Assembly: GCA_035352895.1 (NCBI GenBank)
Contig: DAOPYN010000012.1
Location: 1 to 64,000, forward strand
Reading direction: 5' to 3'
Source of the DNA: UBA5070 sp035352895
GTDB lineage: Bacteria; Fibrobacterota; Fibrobacteria; UBA5070
DNA length: 64,000 bases
Numbering within the stretch: position 1 is the stretch's first letter; the number at the start of each line of letters is the position of its first letter. Position numbers and translations under genes: made by a program. This document shows, one piece after another, positions 57,755 through 64,000 of the stretch. A model generated the notes under the pieces. That model was given only the letters and a program-made list of their open reading frames with translations, was not told the DNA's origin and ran no database searches.

Positions 57755-58939
57755 ATGCAGAAGACGATCTGCTTTGCCTACCATTCCGGTGAACCGTCCG
57801 GGACATCCCGACCGGACCAACCCGATCCGTACCTGGTCTTCGCCGCGGTCATGGTGCGGGAATCGGAGCTGGGCCAGGCGCTGGAAGGTGCGGAAAGGAT
57901 CCGGCACAAGTTCTTCGCGGATGGTCGGATCTCCTCGGATGCCCTGGGAGCGGATTCCGAATCGCGCAGGAAGGTGGTGGCGATGGTGGCCAACCTTCCC
58001 ATCCAGATCGTGGTCCTGGCCATCGAGAGGGAGGAGCTCCTGGGCGATCCGGAGGTTCCCTGGCAGAAGGCGTTCTTCCAGTACATCAGTCGGCTGCTGT
58101 TCGCCAAGCTAATCTCGTCCTTCCAGCCCCTGGAGATCGTGCAGAGTCCGGATTCCGATCCACGGTTCCGGTTCGAATTCGAGATCTACATCGAACGCAA
58201 CCTGAGCGGCGACTTGTTCTCCTCGGTGAATGATCGATACCGCTTCGCGCTTTCCGACGAGGTCAACCGGCCCCTGATGGGAGTCGCGGATTTCCTGGGT
58301 GGAACCTACCTGCGGATCCTCGCGCGCCAGGAAACGCCGGAATTCGACGAGTTCGCGATGGGGGTGCTGCAGGAAAGCATCATCTACATCGACCATTGGC
58401 CTCCCAAGTTCAAGCACAAGCGCATCGACACCATTCCCGATTGCACCGCGTATGCCACGCTCGACGAGAACCTGGAGACCTACTGCCTGCGCGGAGTGAA
58501 CGAGTTCCTTTCGCTCGATCGGCTGGAAGGGCTCGACGAGGCCGGCATCACCGAATGCAAGGCCTTCCTGCGGTTTCTGCTCCAGCAGCTGGATTCCGGA
58601 GCCCGCAGGGAGTACGTGGCCACCAAGCGGATCCAGGAATTCCTCTCCAGGGTGCTGGGCCGCGAGATCAGCGTGCACCATCTGCGGGAACGGATCGTGG
58701 GGACCCTGCAGGACCAGGGCGTGATCCTGGCCAGTGGGCCCAAAGGCTACAAGATCCCGACCTGCTACAAGGACATCCATACGGTGGTCAGCCAGGGAAA
58801 CAGCGTCATTCCCACCCTGGTCGCCCGGTTGAAGTTCGCCAAGGACGCCATCCGCGTGGTGTCCTTCGGACAGCGCGACATCCTGGACGAGCCGGAATTC
58901 GCCGAATTGCGCAGGATCGTCAACGCCATCCAGAGGTGA
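57755..58939 (+). CDS. DUF3800-like protein with C-terminal winged-helix-like region
   Basis: About 394 residues. The N-terminus (FAYHSGEPSG then DPYLVFAAVMVRE) resembles DUF3800, but the usual Asp-Glu-Ser-Gly start is changed to His-Ser-Gly-Glu, so activity is uncertain. DUF3800 has an RNase-H-like fold. From about residue 290 a winged-helix-like region follows (VATKRIQEFLSRVLG and HLRERIVGTLQDQGVILASGPKGYKIP), suggesting DNA or RNA binding. AGGAGG lies six bases before the ATG. There are no obvious toxin-antitoxin or defence partners. Confidence 0.6.
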   Translation: MQKTICFAYHSGEPSGTSRPDQPDPYLVFAAVMVRESELGQALEGAERIRHKFFADGRISSDALGADSESRRKVVAMVANLPIQIVVLAIEREELLGDPEVPWQKAFFQYISRLLFAKLISSFQPLEIVQSPDSDPRFRFEFEIYIERNLSGDLFSSVNDRYRFALSDEVNRPLMGVADFLGGTYLRILARQETPEFDEFAMGVLQESIIYIDHWPPKFKHKRIDTIPDCTAYATLDENLETYCLRGVNEFLSLDRLEGLDEAGITECKAFLRFLLQQLDSGARREYVATKRIQEFLSRVLGREISVHHLRERIVGTLQDQGVILASGPKGYKIPTCYKDIHTVVSQGNSVIPTLVARLKFAKDAIRVVSFGQRDILDEPEFAELRRIVNAIQR

Positions 58940-58958
58940 TGGCGGCGGGACGGGGCGA

Positions 58959-59954
58959 TCAGGTCCTTCCGACCAGGGGGATGGACACCGCCAGGGAGTT
59001 GTCGTCGAGGTTGGAGATCCTCGCTCCGTAGATGGTGGCGATGACCCGCACCAGCGAGGAGCTGAGGCTGGCTCCATCCAGTGGGAAGCGCCGCCGATCC
59101 GTTTCCGGGGTCGCGTGCAGGAGGATCCGCCATTCCCCGTCGGCGTCCGAGACCGAGCAGGAATCGAATGGACCGGCGATCTCCTCCAGTTCTCGCAGGA
59201 GGAGTTCCAGGTGTTCGTCGTCGATCCCGAGCGTCGCGTCGATGGGGAACACCGCGACACCCAGGGCCCGCTGGCACACGCCCGCCGGGTCCTGGCAGGT
59301 GCTGTCGGACAGCCGGTTGCGCAAGGTGGGGTCGAGGATGGCCATCTCCAGTTCGGCGTAGGCCAGGAAGCGGTGCACCAGGCGGTGCAAGGCCTCGCCA
59401 GAATGGTTGATCCCGCGGGCGATGTCGAGCATCTCGGCGCGCCGGACGGTCTCGTATTCGTCCACCAGGATCCCGGAGAGCCCCAGGATGCCGTTGAGGG
59501 GGGTGAGGAGTTCGTGCGGCAGGGCCCGGGCCAGGGTGTTGCGCAGCGCGCCCAGTTGGTTCCGGTAGGCGGCCGCGAGGCTTTCCGAACGCGAAAGCCG
59601 GACGCCGACCGCCGAGAGCAGTTCCTGACGACTGAAGGGTTTGGTGAGATAGTCCTCCGCCCCCAGTTCCATGCCGCGTCGCAGGCTCGTGCGGTCGGCG
59701 CGGGCGGTCAGGAAAAGGAAGGGGACATGGAGGGTCCGCGAATTCCCTCGAAGGTTCGCGATCACCTGGAAGCCGTCCATTCCGGGCATGTTGACGTCGC
59801 AGACCACCAGGTCGGGAGGGCGTTCGGAGGACTTGCGCACGCCGTCCGCCCCGTCGACCGCCTCGATCACCTCGTAGCCCTCCGCCTCAAGCATTTCGCG
59901 GATGTTCTCGCGGATGGAGGATTCGTCCTCGATGACCAGGATCCGGCGGCTCAT
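58959..59954 (-). CDS. Response regulator fused to a decayed histidine-kinase-like core
   Basis: About 331 residues. Residues 1-120 are a receiver with the acidic pair Asp10/Glu11, phosphorylated Asp53 (VVCDVNMPG) and Lys105 (LTKPF). A HisKA-like helix pair follows with LPHELLTPLNGILGL, containing the H box. The C-terminal 130 residues should be the ATPase but lack N, G1 and G2 motifs, so kinase activity is unlikely. It may act as a dimerisation or phosphotransfer partner. The ATG overlaps the sensor kinase stop (ATGA). Confidence 0.87.
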   Translation of the reverse strand: MSRRILVIEDESSIRENIREMLEAEGYEVIEAVDGADGVRKSSERPPDLVVCDVNMPGMDGFQVIANLRGNSRTLHVPFLFLTARADRTSLRRGMELGAEDYLTKPFSRQELLSAVGVRLSRSESLAAAYRNQLGALRNTLARALPHELLTPLNGILGLSGILVDEYETVRRAEMLDIARGINHSGEALHRLVHRFLAYAELEMAILDPTLRNRLSDSTCQDPAGVCQRALGVAVFPIDATLGIDDEHLELLLRELEEIAGPFDSCSVSDADGEWRILLHATPETDRRRFPLDGASLSSSLVRVIATIYGARISNLDDNSLAVSIPLVGRT

Positions 59955-60661
59955 GCGGTGATCTCCGCGGGGAGGTACACCCGTGCGAGGGTGCCGCCGC
60001 CTGGGCGTGGCGAGAGGTCCGCGAAACCTTCCGAAAGGGTCGCGCAACGACGCACGATGCTCAGTCCCAGTCCGGATCCGGAGATGCCCGTGGCGTTGGA
60101 TCCGCGTTCGAACGGTTCCCAGAGACGATCCGCTTCCGACCAGGGAAACGCCCCCCCCTGGTCGGCGACGGACAGGAGCAGACCCCGATCCTTCGGTCGG
60201 ACGTCGATCTCGATGGTGGAGTTCTCCTCCGAGAACCGCAGCGCGTTGGAGAGCAGGTTCACCAGGCAGGCTCGGACCAGCCGCAGATCCAGCAGGGCCA
60301 CCAGGCCGGGAGGACAGCGGACATGCAGATCCTGTCCGGATTTCTGGAAGGGTTCCACTTCTTCCAGGAGCGACGAGACCACTCCGGAAAGCTGCAGGGG
60401 TTCGCGCTTGGGCTCGAACTCCCCTGAATCGAAGCGGGCCAGGAGCGACACGTTGTCCAGAAGCGCGGTCATGGTGCCCACGGCGGAGTGGATGCGGCGG
60501 AAATGGGATTGCTTCCGTTGCGCGGGCATGCTGTCGCCGTAACCTTCCAGAAGCTCCGTGGAGGAGAGGATCACGGTGAGAGGAGTCCGGAATTCGTGGC
60601 TGACCAGCGACAGGAAACGGGTCTGCACGTCGGGATCCGTGGGCAGGTGGGAGGATGTCAT
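59951..60661 (-). CDS. Sensorless histidine kinase
   Basis: A 236-residue kinase core without a sensor or membrane part. The H box is LVSHEFRTPLTV (His22), the N box LVNLLSNALRFS and the G2 box GSGLGLSIVRR. It starts at an ATG overlapping the flhG stop (ATGA) and is coupled to the response regulator after it, so it probably phosphorylates that regulator. Its signal may come from a partner protein. Confidence 0.9.
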   Translation of the reverse strand: MTSSHLPTDPDVQTRFLSLVSHEFRTPLTVILSSTELLEGYGDSMPAQRKQSHFRRIHSAVGTMTALLDNVSLLARFDSGEFEPKREPLQLSGVVSSLLEEVEPFQKSGQDLHVRCPPGLVALLDLRLVRACLVNLLSNALRFSEENSTIEIDVRPKDRGLLLSVADQGGAFPWSEADRLWEPFERGSNATGISGSGLGLSIVRRCATLSEGFADLSPRPGGGTLARVYLPAEITA

Positions 60662-61533
60662 GGTCTATCCCGGGAGGAGGTCTCGCTCAGGCGCTCGAAG
60701 AATCCGCTTCCGGACGGGAGATCTCCGGCCGCTTCGCGGGCCAGGGTCCGGATGGCGCGCGCGAAGGCGGAATCCGGCGCCGCGCGGAAGGCGGGACGTC
60801 TTTCCAGGACGTGTCGTTCCAGTCCCGCCTGGCGTGGGATCCACCCGGCCAGGGAAGGCTCCCAGGACAGGAAGCGTCCACAAACCTGGATCAGCCTGGA
60901 CTGGCACGACGCGGCTTCTTCCTCGGAGGCGGCCATGTTCACGCACACCCCCACGGATAGATCCTTCCTCTGGGAGCGGAGGACCTTCAAGAGCGCGTAG
61001 GCGTCGGCCTGGGCGGTGGGCTCCGGGGTGGTCACGAGCAGGAGGCGGTCGGAGGCCATCACCAGGTTCATCGTGGTCTCGCCGATTCCGGCGCCGGTGT
61101 CCACGATGGCCAGGTCGTATCCGGACTGGAGCTCGCCCAGGGCCCTGGTGAGGGTGTTCAATCGCTCCGGGGGCAGGGAGGAGAGCTGCGCGACTCCGGA
61201 TGCCGAGGGCAGGAGGTCCACTCCAGGCCCCACGGAAAGCAGGGCTTGGGACGGGGTGGCCCGTCCGGCCAGGACGTCGTCGAGATCGGCCTTGGGGTGG
61301 AGACCGCAGAGGATGTGGAGGTTGGCCAGGCCCATGTCCCCGTCCACCAGGAGGATCCGCCGATCCAGGTCGGCGAGCGCCAGGGCCATCGAGAGTGCGA
61401 TGTGCGATTTGCCCACCCCGCCCTTCCCCGAGGAGACCGCCAGGGTGGGGCAGAGCGTGGAATGGCCGAGTCGGGCGGGCAGGGAGGGATTCCAGGAACG
61501 CAGCGAATCCAGCTGGCTAGGCATCGTCGTCAC
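60658..61533 (-). CDS. flhG: Flagellar number regulator FlhG (MinD/ParA-type ATPase)
   Basis: About 291 residues. The deviant Walker A SSGKGGVGKSHIAL (34-47) is the MinD-like type. DGDMGLANLHIL, VDTGAGIGETTM and TPEPTAQADAYALL are diagnostic for FlhG/FleN. It limits flagella number with FlhF. A GTG at 61533 or an ATG at 61524 can serve as start; both overlap flhF by 8 to 17 bases. Confidence 0.94.
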   Translation of the reverse strand: MTTMPSQLDSLRSWNPSLPARLGHSTLCPTLAVSSGKGGVGKSHIALSMALALADLDRRILLVDGDMGLANLHILCGLHPKADLDDVLAGRATPSQALLSVGPGVDLLPSASGVAQLSSLPPERLNTLTRALGELQSGYDLAIVDTGAGIGETTMNLVMASDRLLLVTTPEPTAQADAYALLKVLRSQRKDLSVGVCVNMAASEEEAASCQSRLIQVCGRFLSWEPSLAGWIPRQAGLERHVLERRPAFRAAPDSAFARAIRTLAREAAGDLPSGSGFFERLSETSSRDRP

Positions 61534-62791
61534 CCAGGAGCATCCTGGCGAGCTCGTCGCTGGCCGCTTCGCTCATGGCCTCGGGGATCTCCTGCCCGAA
61601 GCACAACGCCGTCACAGGGATGCGTTCCCTGGCGGCCAGGGTGCACATGGCTCCGTGGCTTTCGGTCTCGTCGATCTTGGTGAACACGAGCTTGGTGGGA
61701 CCGAGGTCCCGGTAGGCGCGCACGGAGGCGGAAAGGTCGCGCAGGCGCGTGGTGGCCGACTGCACCAGGACGATGTCCTGTGGACGGATCCTGTCCACCA
61801 GCGCGGAAAGCTCGAGGAAGTGGACCTGGTTGGCGGGAGAGCGGCCGGCCGTGTCCACCAGGACGACGTCCAGGTGGGAGGTCTCCTTGATGGCCGATTC
61901 CAGATCCGCGTCCGTGAACACCACCCGCAGCGGAAGTCCCGCCACATCGCAGAAGGTCCGGATCTGTTCCTGGGCTCCGATGCGGTAGGAATCGCAGCCC
62001 ACGATGCCCACCGAGTAGCCGTCCTGCCGGGAGAGGCGGATGGCGAACTTCATGAGGGTGGTGGTCTTGCCCACTCCGGTGGGGCCCGCGAAGAGCAGGC
62101 GCTGGCTTCCCTTGCCGCGGGCGAACCGCAACGGGGCGCACGGCATCCGGGAGGCGAGCGAACGCAGGACCTGGGAGCGGACCCAGGCGGGATCGTCGCG
62201 CACGTCGTCCCTCAGGGCCACGGCCGCCTGCTCGCAGGTCTCGCGAGCCAGATCCTCCGCGAAGTCCATGGATACCAGTCGTTGGTACCAGGGCAGAAGC
62301 GGTGCGCTGACGGATGCGGCTCCATCGCCCTTCCACTGTTCGGCCAGGAGCGACACCACCGAGCGCAGCTGTCCCATCTCCTGGCGCACGGCGGTGATGG
62401 CCTGGGTGGGCGCTTCGGCGGCCCGTCGCACGGATTCCAGACCATCCTGGAGCGCGCGGAATTCGTCGCGGGAAATGGCGGTCTGTCGTCCCGTCTCGGG
62501 TTCCGGCGCGGCGGCGGGAGGGGGGGCGGTCTGCCGGGTGGGTTCCGGGGGGCGGCGCGATCCCGGGCCGTAGGCCGCGGTCCGGCCGGTGGGTTTCTCC
62601 TGGGTGTCGCGTTCAGGGGCGGCGAAGAACCGGTCTTCCAGTCCCGCCGTGACCTCCCAGCGCTCGGTACCGCCCAGAAGCGAGCCCTTGATCTTCTGCG
62701 TGCGCAGGATCAACGCTTCCGGTCCCAGCTCCTCCTTCACCTGGAGCAAGGCCTCGCGCATGCTGTCTGCCTGGAATTTTCTGATCCGCAA
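61517..62791 (-). CDS. flhF: Flagellar biosynthesis GTPase FlhF
   Basis: About 424 residues: a short B domain (IRKFQADSMREALLQVKEELG), a Pro/Ala-rich linker (residues 60-110), an N domain and an SRP-type GTPase. GTPase motifs are LLFAGPTGVGKTTTLMK, GCDSYRIGAQEQ, VLVDTAGRSP and FTKIDETES. It places the flagellum at the pole. The TTG start has GAGGA six bases upstream. It follows flhA by 17 bases. Confidence 0.95.
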   Translation of the reverse strand: MRIRKFQADSMREALLQVKEELGPEALILRTQKIKGSLLGGTERWEVTAGLEDRFFAAPERDTQEKPTGRTAAYGPGSRRPPEPTRQTAPPPAAAPEPETGRQTAISRDEFRALQDGLESVRRAAEAPTQAITAVRQEMGQLRSVVSLLAEQWKGDGAASVSAPLLPWYQRLVSMDFAEDLARETCEQAAVALRDDVRDDPAWVRSQVLRSLASRMPCAPLRFARGKGSQRLLFAGPTGVGKTTTLMKFAIRLSRQDGYSVGIVGCDSYRIGAQEQIRTFCDVAGLPLRVVFTDADLESAIKETSHLDVVLVDTAGRSPANQVHFLELSALVDRIRPQDIVLVQSATTRLRDLSASVRAYRDLGPTKLVFTKIDETESHGAMCTLAARERIPVTALCFGQEIPEAMSEAASDELARMLLGDDDA

Positions 62792-62808
62792 GAACGTTCC
62801 TCAGGTGC

Positions 62809-64000
62809 CTAGCCGGCGACGCGGCCGGGTTCGAGCGCTTGCACGGTCCCCCTCGAACGTACGGAAACGCCCGGGACGACCTCGGCGTAAGATAGCACCG
62901 CAAGTTGCGGGAACGAGCCTTCCATGAGCCTGCGCAGATGGGGGCGCAGGTTGGGGGAGCAGACCACCACAGGGGTTTCCCCGGCGGCAGTCATGGATTC
63001 GGCCAAAGGTCGCAGGCCGTCGATCAGCCGCCCCACCAGTTCCGGACGCAGCATCAGCCGGGGACCGCGGTCCGTGGGCTGCACGGAGGCTTCTAGGATC
63101 TGTTCCAGGCCCGGATCCAGGGTCATGACAGGAAGTGTTCCTTCCGGATCCGACAGCTGCTTGCAAAGGGACCTCGAAAGGGCCATGCGGACCTGCTCCA
63201 CCAGGGCCATCGGATCGCGGGAAGTCTTGGCGTGGTCGGAGAGGGTCTCCAGGATGGTGGGCAGGTCGCGGATGGACACCCTTTCCCGCAGGAGTCCCTC
63301 CAGCACCTTCTGGATCTCGCCGTAGCTGAGAAGCGACGGGACCAGTTCCTCGACGACCGTGGGATGGGTGCCCTTGACGTTCTCCACCAGGGTGCGCACG
63401 TCCTGCCGGGTGAGGATTCCGTGGGCGTGCGAGCGGATGATCTCCGTCAGGTGCGTGGCGAGCACGGCGGGAAGTTCCACCACGGTGTATCCGGCCAGCT
63501 CCGCCGCTTCCTTCTGGGTTTCCGTGATCCAGAGGGCGGGCAGTCCGAACGCCGGTTCGCGGGTCTGGATCCCGTTGATCCTGCGGGAGACCGAGCCCGG
63601 ATCCATGGCCAGGTAGCACCCTGTCATGAGCTCGCCCGAGCCGATCTCCACGCCCTTGATGCGCACCACGTACTGGGCGGGCTTCAGCAGGATGTTGTCG
63701 CGGATGCGGATGGGAGGAACGATCACCCCCATCTCGGAGGCGCACTGGCGGCGCAGAAGGGTGATCCGCTCCAGGAGATCTCCTCCCTGGCCCACGTCCA
63801 CCAGGGGGATCAGGGCGTAGCCGATCTCCAGCTCCATCTGGTCGATGGTGAGGTAGTTCTCGATGCGATCCTCTTCCGGAGCCTTGGCGACGGGCTTGTC
63901 GGGGGCGTTGGCTGCCGCCTCCTCTTCGCGCAGGGCCTTGGTCTTGCCGTAGCCCACCGCCGCCGTGCCCGCGGCCAGCACGAAGAACGGGAGATGCGGC
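62809..64000 (-). CDS. flhA: Flagellar export apparatus protein FlhA, C-terminal part
   Basis: The 3' portion of flhA; the gene continues beyond the right edge. The visible part includes the end of the last membrane helix (LPFFVLAAGTAAVGYG), the linker, and the cytoplasmic domain with IGYALIPLVD, PPIRIRDN, YVVRIKGVEIGSGEL, GLPALWI and QDVRTLVENVK. It builds the export gate of the type III flagellar secretion system. Order flhA, flhF, flhG is the usual one. Confidence 0.96.
   Translation of the reverse strand, partial: PHLPFFVLAAGTAAVGYGKTKALREEEAAANAPDKPVAKAPEEDRIENYLTIDQMELEIGYALIPLVDVGQGGDLLERITLLRRQCASEMGVIVPPIRIRDNILLKPAQYVVRIKGVEIGSGELMTGCYLAMDPGSVSRRINGIQTREPAFGLPALWITETQKEAAELAGYTVVELPAVLATHLTEIIRSHAHGILTRQDVRTLVENVKGTHPTVVEELVPSLLSYGEIQKVLEGLLRERVSIRDLPTILETLSDHAKTSRDPMALVEQVRMALSRSLCKQLSDPEGTLPVMTLDPGLEQILEASVQPTDRGPRLMLRPELVGRLIDGLRPLAESMTAAGETPVVVCSPNLRPHLRRLMEGSFPQLAVLSYAEVVPGVSVRSRGTVQALEPGRVAG

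Overview
The window is GC-rich DNA with very tight gene packing. Many neighbouring genes overlap by 1 to 17 bases (ATGA, GTGA, TTGA and even CTGA junctions), and many start codons are GTG or TTG. The gene set points to a flagellated, Gram-negative-type bacterium: a Kdo-transferase-like gene, an flhA-flhF-flhG block, CheX/CheY, lipoproteins and TerD proteins. A bacterial expansin-like protein and a secreted sulfatase-modifying-factor-like protein share an unusual N-terminal module, and DUF5683-like proteins are present. Together these make a plant-polymer-degrading lineage such as the Fibrobacterota a plausible source. That is inference from gene content only.

Layout. Positions 1-2900 are the end of a genomic island: a probable insertion-sequence end, a HelD-like helicase running off the left edge, a decayed IS3 orfA and a P4-type integrase that faces the 3' end of tRNA-Ala. 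tRNA-Ala(CGC), tRNA-Val(CAC) and tRNA-Gln(CTG) follow with recognisable promoters and terminators. Positions 3341-5126 hold an MFS transporter with a decayed LysR gene beside it and a rhodanese.

Positions 5290-11626 are an arsenic-resistance region in two modules. The first is arsR, a DGC-domain protein, an ArsP-type permease and arsE-arsF-arsG, with matching palindromes before arsR and before the DGC gene. The second is arsR-arsC, a hairpin-forming repeat, then arsM and an ACR3 pump. A divergent LysR/YeiH pair, a lipoprotein and an old yellow enzyme follow.

Positions 15630-22760 form a Ter-type cluster: two TerD proteins, an AIM24-family protein, a TIM-barrel lyase, an ATP-grasp ligase, a phosphoribosyltransferase-TRSP protein, a HAD phosphatase and a phosphoribosyltransferase-PELOTA protein. 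This set resembles the predicted nucleoside-like metabolite pathway of Ter stress systems, but TerB, TerC and TerA are absent. A convergent rmuC closes it.

A cobalamin riboswitch (about 24155-24345) leads a long operon, 24400-35198: cobO, cbiA, cbiC, cbiX, cbiD, cbiE, cbiL, cbiF, cbiM, cbiN, cbiQ, a cbiO-cbiG fusion, cbiH and cbiJ. It covers cobalt uptake and anaerobic corrin-ring synthesis; no cbiT is seen.

Positions 35331-49413 are mainly minus strand: rarA, a class III cyclase, a Kdo-transferase-like protein, an isoprenylcysteine-methyltransferase-like protein, an ABC transporter half, a lipoprotein-like gene, an ABC-class ATPase, two DUF5683-like secreted proteins, dapB, rplI-rpsR-rpsF, and cheY-cheX. 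Positions 49597-58939 are mainly plus strand: a patatin, small membrane proteins, the expansin-like and SUMF1-like secreted proteins, a radical SAM/SPASM protein and a DUF3800-like protein. The right end (58959-64000) is a minus-strand block of flhA (partial), flhF, flhG, a sensorless histidine kinase and a response regulator fused to a decayed kinase core.
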